Source: Bordetella parapertussis (lineage in GTDB: Bacteria; Pseudomonadota; Gammaproteobacteria; Burkholderiales; CAIKXV01). From it: a stretch of DNA of 6,984 nucleotides. Positions 1 through 5,499 of the stretch are shown here, piece after piece (within the stretch, counting starts at the first letter, position 1; each line of letters begins with the position of its first letter). The translations under genes were made by a program, and so were the position numbers. The notes beneath the pieces are model-generated. The model was not told the origin of the DNA. It did no database searches and worked only from the letters and a program-made list of their open reading frames with translations. The DNA lies in NCBI GenBank assembly GCA_945877995.1, contig CAMDXD010000213.1, positions 1 through 6,984 of the forward strand. The letters are read 5' to 3'.

Positions 1-35
1 GAACCCCCTCCATGTCTGCTGCGTTGTTATCGTGG

Positions 36-51
36 GGCGATGGTAATCGCC
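36..51. repeat. Small inverted repeat (6-bp stem, 4-base loop)
   Basis: GGCGAT at 36-41 and ATCGCC at 46-51 are exact reverse complements around the loop GGTA. The repeat lies beyond the larger hairpin at 70-103 in the direction of minus-strand transcription. No T-run follows it on either strand, so it is recorded as structure without a firm role. Confidence 0.35.
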
Positions 52-69
52 GTGCCGTGGTGAACCCAA

Positions 70-103
70 CGCCGTGCCCGGGCCGTCTGCAGCGGGCACG
101 GCG
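70..103 (-). terminator. Possible 3' hairpin after the operon, no U-tract
   Basis: CGCCGTGCCC at 70-79 and GGGCACGGCG at 94-103 form a perfect 10-bp, GC-rich inverted repeat with a 14-base loop, 57 bases downstream of the SIMPL stop. On the minus strand the bases after the stem are GTTGGGTTCACC, which is not a real U-run. A classical intrinsic terminator is therefore only weakly supported. The hairpin could instead protect the mRNA 3' end. The sequence CGCCGTGCC recurs at 48-56 and could pair with the same right arm. Confidence 0.35.
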
Positions 104-160
104 CGGCGGGTCAGTGGATCGCCGCGCGGCTGGCCACGTCGATGCGCGCGAGTGCAGGCT

Positions 161-907
161 TCACGGCCCCTCGGGGATGAAGCGCCAGCGGGCGACCACC
201 TGTTCGACCACGACGATGTCGCCGGGGCCAATCGGCGTTCCCGCCGCGCGCGCGGCGAACATCTGTGGCCCTTCGCCACGTCCGGCCAGCGTGGACAGTT
301 CGATCAGCGGGCCGAGCTTCCCGCCCGCGGCGGTGGCCATCGCCTGCGCCTGCGACCGCGCCCGTTCCACCGCGAGTGCCAGTGCCTTGTGCCGCAGCGT
401 ACGGTCGTCGGCAAGCCGGAAGGCTACGTCGTCGACCTGGTTGGCGCCGCCGGCGAGCGCGGCATCGATCGTGGCTCCCACCCGGTCGAGCGCCCGCACG
501 GTGACCCGGATGCCGTTGCGCGCGACGAAGCCGGATCCGCGCTCCTTTGGCGGCCGTTCCTGCGCGCGCGATTCGCTGCGGATGCTGTAGCCGGTGGTCG
601 CGATATCCTGTGCGGGAATGCCAGCCATCTCGAGCGCCTGGCGCAGCGAAGACATGCGTGCCGCGTTGTCCTGCCCGGCGCGTGCCGCTTCGGTGCCGGT
701 GGTCTCGACTGCAAGGCGGATCACCGCCAGGTCGGGCGACGCCTGCACTTCGCCAGCGCCGGTGGCGACCACCTGCGGAACCTGCGGCACCGCAGGCGCG
801 GGTGCCTGCGCGCCTGCCGCGGTGGACAACAACGACAGCAGCGGCAGCATCGCGAGCAGTACCCGCCGCCGGCCAGCGCTGCGATCTCCCTCGTGTTCTA
901 AGTGCAT
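161..907 (-). CDS. Exported SIMPL-domain (DUF541) protein
   Basis: This is a 248-residue protein of the SIMPL/DUF541 family (E. coli YggE-like), whose molecular role is poorly defined and often linked to oxidative stress or the envelope. Residues 1-35 look like a Sec signal peptide: Arg 13-15, a Leu-rich core at 16-30, and an A-Q-A cleavage site at 33-35. The SIMPL domain follows at about 46-240. It opens with VVATGAGEVQASPDLAVI, and TTGYSIR, the RNGIRVTVRALDRVG strand-helix and DDVAFRLADD follow. The protein is therefore expected in the periplasm. The start at 907 was chosen because GGAGG lies 8 bases upstream. An in-frame ATG at 922 overlaps the preceding stop as TGATG but has no visible ribosome site. 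It is the last gene of the operon. Its link to the catabolic genes upstream is unclear and may be accidental. The family call is solid; the function is unknown. Confidence 0.9.
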   Translation of the reverse strand: MHLEHEGDRSAGRRRVLLAMLPLLSLLSTAAGAQAPAPAVPQVPQVVATGAGEVQASPDLAVIRLAVETTGTEAARAGQDNAARMSSLRQALEMAGIPAQDIATTGYSIRSESRAQERPPKERGSGFVARNGIRVTVRALDRVGATIDAALAGGANQVDDVAFRLADDRTLRHKALALAVERARSQAQAMATAAGGKLGPLIELSTLAGRGEGPQMFAARAAGTPIGPGDIVVVEQVVARWRFIPEGP

Positions 908-915
908 GTGACCGG

Positions 916-920
916 CCTCC
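916..920 (-). promoter_or_regulatory. Ribosome binding site deciding the SIMPL start
   Basis: On the minus strand GGAGG (complement of 916-920) sits 8 bases before the ATG at 907-905. The alternative ATG at 922-920 falls inside this motif and shares its A with the aminotransferase TGA (TGATG). A ribosome ending the aminotransferase would stop on top of this site, so reinitiation or translational coupling is likely. Confidence 0.65.
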
Positions 921-921
921 A

Positions 922-2097
922 TCAGATCGCGCACAGCTTGCGGGACGCCGCATCGAGCGTCTCGTCCCGCTTGGCAAAGCAGAACCGTACCACGCGGTTG
1001 TCGAAGGCCTCGCGATAGAACGCGGCTACCGGGATCGCCGCGACGCCATGGCGTTCGATCAGCCATCGTACGAACGCGTCCTCCGGTTCGCGGCTGATCT
1101 CCGAATAGTCCGCCAGAACGAAATAGGTTCCGCGCGACGGCAGCAGGCGCAAGCGCGAGCCCGCCAGCGCGGCAATGAAGCGGTCGCGCTTGCGCTGGTA
1201 GAACGCCGGCAGGTCGAGGTAGGGACGCGGGTCGGCCAGGTAGGCGGCGATCGCATGCTGCATCGGCGTGGAGACCGCGAACACCATGAACTGGTGCACC
1301 TTGCGGATCATCGCGCTCAATGCGGCCGGCGCGCACGCGTAGCCGATCTTCCAGCCGGTGGCATGGAAGGTCTTGCCGAAACTGGACACGAGCACGCTGC
1401 GCGAGGCGAGCAGCGGGGAACGTGCGATGCCCTGGTGCAAACGGCCGTCGAACAGGATGTGCTCGTACACCTCGTCAGACAGCACGGTGATGCCGCTGCG
1501 CTCGACGATGGCTTCGAGCGCAGCGATATCGGTTGCGGCCAGTACCTGTCCGGTGGGGTTGTGCGGAAAGTTGACGATCAGCAGCCGGGTGCGCGGGGTG
1601 ATCGCCGCGCGCACCCGGTCCCAGTCGACCGCGTAGTTGCGCGCAGCGTCGAGCGGCACGCGAACCGCGTTCGCCCCGGCGAGGTCGATGCAGGGCTGGT
1701 ACGAGTCGTAGCAGGGTTCGAGCACGATCACTTCGTCGCCCGGGCCGGCCAGGGCGAGCACCGCGGCCATGAGCGCCTGGGTCGCCCCGGCAGTGACCGT
1801 GATTTCCTGCTCCACGTCGTAGCGGTGCCCGTACAGCGCCGCCGTCTTCTCTGCGATCCGCTCGCGCAGCGGCAGCACCCCGGGCATCGGCGCGTACTGG
1901 TTGTGCCCGGCACGCATGGCCTCCACCACCGCCAACTGCAGCGCCGGGTCGCAGTCGAAGTCGGGAAATCCCTGGCCGAGGTTGATCGCCCCGTGCCGTG
2001 CGGCCAGCGCGGACATCACGGAGAAGATCGTGGTGCCCACCCAGGGCAGCCGGTCAAACGGCGCCTGTACCGCCGGCACGTCCGAGCGTTCGTTCAT
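922..2097 (-). CDS. ybdL: PLP-dependent aminotransferase, YbdL-like (methionine/aromatic type)
   Basis: This is a 391-residue fold-type I class I/II aminotransferase, full length for the family and expected in the cytosol. It resembles E. coli YbdL closely along its length: LPWVGTTIFSVMSALA near the start, NLGQGFPDFD at 39-48, NQYAPMPGV at 66-74 and VTAGATQAL at 101-109. NPTG is at 180-183, SDEVYEHI at 207-214, and SSFGKTFHATGWKIGY at 238-253 contains the Schiff-base lysine K242. HGVAAIPV is at 350-357, and RFCFAK at 371-376 contains the arginine expected to hold the substrate carboxylate. YbdL-type enzymes move the amino group of methionine, and to a lesser degree His/Phe, onto 2-keto acids; substrate identity here is inference. 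The ATG at 2097 has only a weak AGGG six bases upstream. It follows the dehydrogenase gene after 22 bases. It could be a broad keto-acid aminotransferase serving the pathway or an unrelated passenger. Confidence 0.93.
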   Translation of the reverse strand: MNERSDVPAVQAPFDRLPWVGTTIFSVMSALAARHGAINLGQGFPDFDCDPALQLAVVEAMRAGHNQYAPMPGVLPLRERIAEKTAALYGHRYDVEQEITVTAGATQALMAAVLALAGPGDEVIVLEPCYDSYQPCIDLAGANAVRVPLDAARNYAVDWDRVRAAITPRTRLLIVNFPHNPTGQVLAATDIAALEAIVERSGITVLSDEVYEHILFDGRLHQGIARSPLLASRSVLVSSFGKTFHATGWKIGYACAPAALSAMIRKVHQFMVFAVSTPMQHAIAAYLADPRPYLDLPAFYQRKRDRFIAALAGSRLRLLPSRGTYFVLADYSEISREPEDAFVRWLIERHGVAAIPVAAFYREAFDNRVVRFCFAKRDETLDAASRKLCAI

Positions 2098-2119
2098 CGG
2101 TGGCCCTGCTTCCAGTCGT

Positions 2120-3100
2120 TCAGTACACTCGATACAGCGCCGTCTCGCCGGCCAGCGCGCGCATCGCGTTCTCGAGCGCGACCTTGAACAGGGTTGCCGA
2201 AGCCTGGCGACTCACGCCGGCGATATGCGGCGTGAGCAGCAGCCGTGACGCGCCTTCGCCATCCAGGGACAGCAGCGGGTTGTCCTGCGGCAGCGGTTCG
2301 GTCGAGTAGACATCGACGGCGGCACCGAACAGCCGACCTTCTGCCAGCGCTGCCGCCAGCGCCGCCTCGTCGACGATGCCGCCGCGCGACGCGTTGAGCA
2401 GCACCGCCGAGGGCTTCATCAGCGCGAGCTGCGGTGCGCCGATCAGGTTGGTCGTCTGGGGCAGCAGCGGCACGTGGAGGGATACCACATCGCTGCTCGA
2501 CAACAGTGCTTCGAGCGGCATCGACGTCGCGCCGAGCTGCGCGACCGCAGCCGGGTCGCGTGGTGCGGGATCGAAGAACGCGATCCGCGACCCGAACGCG
2601 GCGAATGCCCTTGCCACGGCGATGCCGATCGTGCCCATGCCGACGATGCCGACCTGCATGCCGTCGAGGCCGGAAAGGTTGTCCGCGACCATCCGGTTGC
2701 GGAATGGCACGTAGTTGCCCTGCTTCACCTCGGCATCGGCCCAGCTGAAGCGGCGCAGCAGCGCGAGCGCATGGCCGACCGCGTACTCCGCGAGCGCGCC
2801 GTTGCTGCCGCCAGGCACGTTGCAGACCGGGATGCCCAGGCGTGTCAGCGTCGGCTGGTCGAGCCGGTCGACGCCGGCGCCGGTGATCTGTACCAGCTTC
2901 AGCGCCTTCGCCGGTTCGAACAGCGCCGGCGCCAGCTTCGGCCCGACAGCCGGGATCACCAGCACATGCGCTTCCTTCATCAGGTCCGGTACGTCGGCCG
3001 CATCGGGCGCACGGAAGGCGATCGACGGGCCGGCCGGAATGGCGACGCCGACGCGGGTGAAGTCGGATTCGGGGCGAAGGCAGAGGATGTCGATGGGCAT
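2120..3100 (-). CDS. D-2-hydroxyacid dehydrogenase, NAD(P)-dependent
   Basis: This 326-residue protein of the D-isomer-specific 2-hydroxyacid dehydrogenase family would reversibly reduce a 2-keto acid to a D-2-hydroxy acid in the cytosol. The substrate-binding half includes QITGAGVDRLD at 71-81 and NVPGGSNGALAEYAVG at 94-109. The nucleotide fold has VGIVGMGTIG at 150-159 (G154, G156, G159) with an acidic residue, D178, at the end of the second strand, suggesting NAD preference. The catalytic triad is visible: R239 in NASRGGIVDE, E268 in DVYSTEP and H292 in LTPHIAG. The start at 3100 gives a natural amino end (MPIDILCLRP). The open frame runs back to 3274, but that extension reads through the cupin gene and is Arg/His-rich nonsense. 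The Shine-Dalgarno is poor (AAAAGAAAACCG), so coupling to the cupin stop 11 bases upstream is likely. The exact substrate (glyoxylate, hydroxypyruvate, phosphoglycerate-like or other) cannot be told. Confidence 0.93.
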   Translation of the reverse strand: MPIDILCLRPESDFTRVGVAIPAGPSIAFRAPDAADVPDLMKEAHVLVIPAVGPKLAPALFEPAKALKLVQITGAGVDRLDQPTLTRLGIPVCNVPGGSNGALAEYAVGHALALLRRFSWADAEVKQGNYVPFRNRMVADNLSGLDGMQVGIVGMGTIGIAVARAFAAFGSRIAFFDPAPRDPAAVAQLGATSMPLEALLSSSDVVSLHVPLLPQTTNLIGAPQLALMKPSAVLLNASRGGIVDEAALAAALAEGRLFGAAVDVYSTEPLPQDNPLLSLDGEGASRLLLTPHIAGVSRQASATLFKVALENAMRALAGETALYRVY

Positions 3101-3111
3101 CGGTTTTCTTT

Positions 3112-3480
3112 TCAGCCGTTGGAGGTGCGGGCGGTGATGTCGCCGACCGGGAAGAAGCAGAGCAGCTTCAGCGTGGTGTCGCCGGTATTGCGGGTCGCAT
3201 GCCATTCGCCCGACGGCAGCACGATGGTGTCCCCGGCGGCGAGCGGATAGCTGCCGCTGTCGGCCTCGGTGCAACCGCTGCCTTCGAGCACGTGGATCAC
3301 TTCCTCGAAGCCGTCGTGCCGGTGCGGCTTGCGCGGACCGGCGTCCGGCTGGGCGACCGGGATCTCGACGTAGCGGAGGGTGACGTTGTCGGTGCCCATC
3401 GACTGCGAGGCGATCTCGATCGACTTGCGGCCGGGAAGCCCCATCGACTTCGCGTCGGCCTGTGTGAATACGCGTGCCAT
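3112..3480 (-). CDS. Small single-domain cupin protein
   Basis: This is a 122-residue Cupin_2-type protein. Both canonical cupin motifs are intact. Motif 1 runs from H53 (PHRHDGFEEVIHVLEG) with metal ligands H53, H55 and E60, and ends at G67. Motif 2 is GDTIVLPSGEWHATRN at 83-98 with ligand H94. A metal-bound single beta-barrel is expected, probably cytosolic since there is no signal peptide. Small cupins of this type can be isomerases, epimerases, lyases or oxygenases, or metabolite-binding proteins; nothing here decides among them. The ATG at 3480 has an excellent ribosome site, AAGGAGG (complement of 3489-3495), 8 bases upstream. It lies 18 bases after the creatininase-family gene and 11 before the dehydrogenase, so a role in the same pathway is a reasonable inference. 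Confidence 0.9.
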   Translation of the reverse strand: MARVFTQADAKSMGLPGRKSIEIASQSMGTDNVTLRYVEIPVAQPDAGPRKPHRHDGFEEVIHVLEGSGCTEADSGSYPLAAGDTIVLPSGEWHATRNTGDTTLKLLCFFPVGDITARTSNG

Positions 3481-3498
3481 GTCAGGGGCCTCCTTCGC

Positions 3499-4302
3499 TC
3501 AGCTGGCGAGCTTGAGCTGCTTGATCTCGGCGGTGCCGCCCTGGGCTTCGGCCAGCATGCGGAACAGCTCGCTGGCTTCCTTGGCGATCGCGTCGGCGAT
3601 GTCGGACAGCATCTTCAGGCCCTTGTCGACGGTGGCATGCTCGGGCGCGCCGTACCAGCCGGTCGGCGCGATGGTCTTGATGTCGCGCAGCACTGGCTGG
3701 AACGCATGGGTACGGCGCAGCTTGTCCCACTTGCGACCCTGCGAATGGTCCGAGGAATAGTCGATCCGGTCGAGGTGGACCAGGTCGGGGCGGTAGGCGA
3801 GCACCGCCAGCGCCTCGATCTCGCCGCCATGGGTGAGGCCGCCGCAATCGTGGCCGTACAGTTCGGCTGCGACGTAGCAGGCCTGCACCACGACCACGTT
3901 CATGTGGTGTTCGCGGTGCAGCTTCTCGGAGGCCAGCGCGAGCGACGGGATGTTGCCTTCGTGCCAGTTGAGGATGAGCAGGTCGCGTGCGCCGTGGCGG
4001 GCGGTCGACTCGCAGGTCTCGACCACCACGCGCTGGTAGGTCTCCGGCGACAGGGTGATCGTGCCTTCGAACGGCATGTGCATGGGCGTCACGCCGAGCG
4101 GGCCGCCCGGCAGCACAAGGCCGTCCATGCGCTCGGCGACGGCGTTGCCGATCACGTTCGACGCGTAGATGTCGGTGCCGGTGGGCAGGTGCGGGCCGTG
4201 CTGCTCGACGCTGCCCGCGGGCAGGATCACCAGCGGGTTGTGCTTCAGCTGCGCGGCGATCTCGGGCTGCGTCAGGTCGATGAAATAGCGGGTCGGGAGC
4301 AT
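3499..4302 (-). CDS. Creatininase-family metal-dependent hydrolase
   Basis: This 267-residue protein has the creatininase fold. The family hydrolyses cyclic or linear amides and, in some members, carbon rings, using two divalent metals. The amino-terminal signature PAGSVEQHGPHLPTGTD at 28-44 supplies E33, H35 and D44. NWHEGN at 112-117 gives H114, and THGGEIEA at 157-164 gives E161. Two details differ from common relatives: Trp113 replaces the Gly of the usual N-G-H motif, and Glu115 follows the metal histidine directly. The known classes include creatinine amidohydrolase, formamide hydrolases of flavin biosynthesis, the mycofactocin MftE protease and an inosose ring hydrolase. Which reaction applies here is unknown. 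Placement between a Gfo/Idh/MocA oxidoreductase and a cupin favours a catabolic hydrolase acting on a keto intermediate. The ATG at 4302 is preceded by AAGGA with a 7-base spacer. Confidence 0.9.
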   Translation of the reverse strand: MLPTRYFIDLTQPEIAAQLKHNPLVILPAGSVEQHGPHLPTGTDIYASNVIGNAVAERMDGLVLPGGPLGVTPMHMPFEGTITLSPETYQRVVVETCESTARHGARDLLILNWHEGNIPSLALASEKLHREHHMNVVVVQACYVAAELYGHDCGGLTHGGEIEALAVLAYRPDLVHLDRIDYSSDHSQGRKWDKLRRTHAFQPVLRDIKTIAPTGWYGAPEHATVDKGLKMLSDIADAIAKEASELFRMLAEAQGGTAEIKQLKLAS

Positions 4303-4321
4303 GTCTGTGTCCTTTTTCGGG

Positions 4322-5392
4322 TCAGGCCTTGCGGGCTGCTTCCATCACTTCGTCGATCGCGACCAGCGCACCGTTGCGGTCGATCGACTTCAGTGCCGCG
4401 TTCATCATCGCGATGGCGACATTGCCGTTATGCGCTGACAGCATCGGCACGGTGCCGGTGACGCAGCTCTGCGCGAACTGCTCAAGCTCGTCGCGGAACA
4501 TGTCGCTGGCCGGGATGGTGAGGTCTTCGCGCTTGCCGTAGCAGTCCTTGCCGCGCTGGATGTACAGCGCCGAGGTCTTGTGCAGGTTCGACGGGGTGTC
4601 CCAGGTGCCGAAGTCGACTTCATAGTGCATCAGCCCCTTCGAGCCGAACACGCGCACCGAGAAGATGCCGGGCGAGGTCCAGCAGGTGCCGACGTAGGCG
4701 ATCGTGCCGTTGCCGAACTTGACCAGCGACATCGACTGGTCGTCGACCTCGGCACCGACCGGGGACAGCTTGGAGGCGATCGACGATACCTGCGACACGT
4801 CGCCGCCGAGCAGGTGGACGATGTCGAACATGTGCACCGCGAGCTGCGACAGCGGGCCGCCAGGGGCGCGGTCCTTGTACCAGCGCCAGGTCTGCGGCGT
4901 GAGTTCGAGCGCGCGCTCGTTCGAGAAGTTGGCCTCGATGAAGCCGACGCGGCCGAGTTCGCCGGAATCGATCTTCTCTTTCATCATGCGCACGCCGGCG
5001 AGCAGCCGGGCGGAATGGCCGACGGTCACGGTCACGCCGTACTGCTTCTGCAGCGCCTCGATCTGCAGGCCCTCGGCCAGTTCGGCGGCGATCGGCTTCT
5101 CGGTGTAGATGTGCTTGCCGGCCTTCGCGATCTGCTCGGCCACCGGCAGGTGCTGCTCGTTCGGGACGGTGATGATCACGCCCTTGATCGACGGGTCGGC
5201 GAGCATCGCTTCCATCGTCGAGGCCGACTTGAACCCGGTGTCGGCGAATTCAGCCTGGAAGGCATCGCGCTTTTCCTGCGAGCGGCTGTAGCCGGTCACG
5301 ATGCGGATGCTGGTCGACGCGCGCGCTGCGCGGGTCAGGACCTTGGCCCAGCGGCCGAGGCCGACAATACCGACGTTGATGGGTTCGCTCAT
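4322..5392 (-). CDS. Gfo/Idh/MocA-family NAD(P)-dependent oxidoreductase
   Basis: This 356-residue protein is the first gene of the operon. Members oxidise or reduce a hydroxyl/keto group on sugars, inositols and other cyclic substrates. The Rossmann part starts INVGIVGLGRWAK at 5-17, with G11, G13 and Ala16 in place of the third Gly, which is common in the family. ITVPNEQH is at 74-81 and the catalytic EKP motif at 98-100 (K99). The carboxy-terminal domain carries APGGPLSQLAVHMFDIVHLLGG at 176-197. H187 and D190 are in the usual active-site positions, but Gln183 stands where Asp is often seen. The start at 5392 (MSEPINVG) was chosen because AAAGGAG lies 9 bases upstream. An ATG at 5434 falls inside the promoter palindrome and would place this ribosome site within the gene. 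Substrate is unknown; dihydrodiol, inositol and sugar dehydrogenases are all possible. Confidence 0.93.
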   Translation of the reverse strand: MSEPINVGIVGLGRWAKVLTRAARASTSIRIVTGYSRSQEKRDAFQAEFADTGFKSASTMEAMLADPSIKGVIITVPNEQHLPVAEQIAKAGKHIYTEKPIAAELAEGLQIEALQKQYGVTVTVGHSARLLAGVRMMKEKIDSGELGRVGFIEANFSNERALELTPQTWRWYKDRAPGGPLSQLAVHMFDIVHLLGGDVSQVSSIASKLSPVGAEVDDQSMSLVKFGNGTIAYVGTCWTSPGIFSVRVFGSKGLMHYEVDFGTWDTPSNLHKTSALYIQRGKDCYGKREDLTIPASDMFRDELEQFAQSCVTGTVPMLSAHNGNVAIAMMNAALKSIDRNGALVAIDEVMEAARKA

Positions 5393-5430
5393 CTTGAAAC
5401 GCTCCTTTGGATTGATCGTGCGATTGGGAG

Positions 5431-5449
5431 GCATAATACCGTATTACGC
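5431..5449. promoter_or_regulatory. Operator-like palindrome, probable GntR site
   Basis: TAATAC at 5434-5439 and GTATTA at 5441-5446 are perfect reverse complements around a single central C at 5440. The outer GC (5431-5432) and GC (5448-5449) also pair, so 8 of 9 positions match across 19 bases. The right half contains GTATTAC, which fits the GT-N3-AC core typical of FadR-subfamily GntR operators. It overlaps candidate -10 boxes on both strands. Binding by the adjacent GntR protein, with repression of both promoters, is an inference from position and symmetry. Confidence 0.55.
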
Positions 5450-5461
5450 TATTGCCCACGT

Positions 5462-5471
5462 CGTCCGGACG
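5462..5471. promoter_or_regulatory. Second short palindrome before gntR
   Basis: CGTCCGGACG is a perfect 10-base palindrome 28 bases before the gntR ATG. It could be an accessory operator or simply a chance GC-rich palindrome, which is not rare at this base composition. It shares no sequence with the larger AT-rich palindrome. Confidence 0.2.
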
Positions 5472-5499
5472 GCTGGCCCGCAAGTACACTCTGCCTGCC

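Larger units (their letters stand above)
1..160. other. Intergenic 3' region after the operon, no supported gene
   Basis: This stretch follows the stop of the SIMPL gene in the direction of minus-strand transcription. I see no credible coding region. An open frame on the plus strand that starts here is Arg/Pro/Ala-rich and is antisense to the SIMPL gene. The stretch holds two hairpin-forming inverted repeats, listed separately, and at its far left a purine-rich GGAGGGGG on the minus strand (complement of 4-11). That resembles a strong Shine-Dalgarno sequence for a gene starting just outside the window. It probably carries the 3' untranslated end of the operon and perhaps the leader of the next gene. 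Confidence 0.5.
5393..5499. promoter_or_regulatory. Divergent promoter region between operon and gntR
   Basis: These 107 bases separate the divergent starts of the oxidoreductase and the GntR regulator. They contain the most AT-rich patch of the neighbourhood. On the minus strand TATTAT (complement of 5433-5438) is a candidate -10 for the operon, about 40 bases before its ATG. On the plus strand CATAAT at 5432-5437 is a candidate -10 for gntR. Neither has a convincing -35 hexamer at the normal spacing, as expected for activator-dependent or weak promoters. Both candidates lie within the palindrome listed next, so one bound regulator could affect both directions. Confidence 0.5.

Noticed and set aside
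111..163. A 17-codon minus-strand frame (VKPALARIDVASRAAIH) after the SIMPL stop
   Set aside because: It is the tail of an alternate frame opposite nothing recognisable, has no ribosome site, and is too short to support as a gene.
908..1336. Amino-terminal extension of the SIMPL gene back to 1336
   Set aside because: The added 138 residues are the aminotransferase gene read in another frame; the signal peptide and ribosome site place the start at 907.
547..2187. A 546-codon open frame on the plus strand opposite the aminotransferase and part of the SIMPL gene
   Set aside because: Its translation is Arg/His/Gly-rich with no recognisable motif, while the opposite strand encodes a clear aminotransferase. 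Long antisense frames are expected in GC-rich DNA.
3101..3274. Amino-terminal extension of the 2-hydroxyacid dehydrogenase to 3274
   Set aside because: The extra 58 residues overlap the cupin gene out of frame and lack family resemblance; MPIDILCLRP at 3100 is the natural start.
3199..4461. A 420-codon open frame on the plus strand opposite the cupin and creatininase-family genes
   Set aside because: Low-complexity composition with no family motif; the minus strand has intact cupin and hydrolase signatures over the same bases.
5393..5434. Upstream ATG at 5434 for the oxidoreductase
   Set aside because: It would put the strong AAAGGAG ribosome site inside the gene and has none of its own; the Rossmann fold starts right after the ATG at 5392.
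5452..5499. TTG start at 5452 for the GntR gene
   Set aside because: The added 16 residues do not resemble the family, and this start lies next to the operator-like palindrome; the ATG at 5500 already leaves a normal amino-terminal arm.
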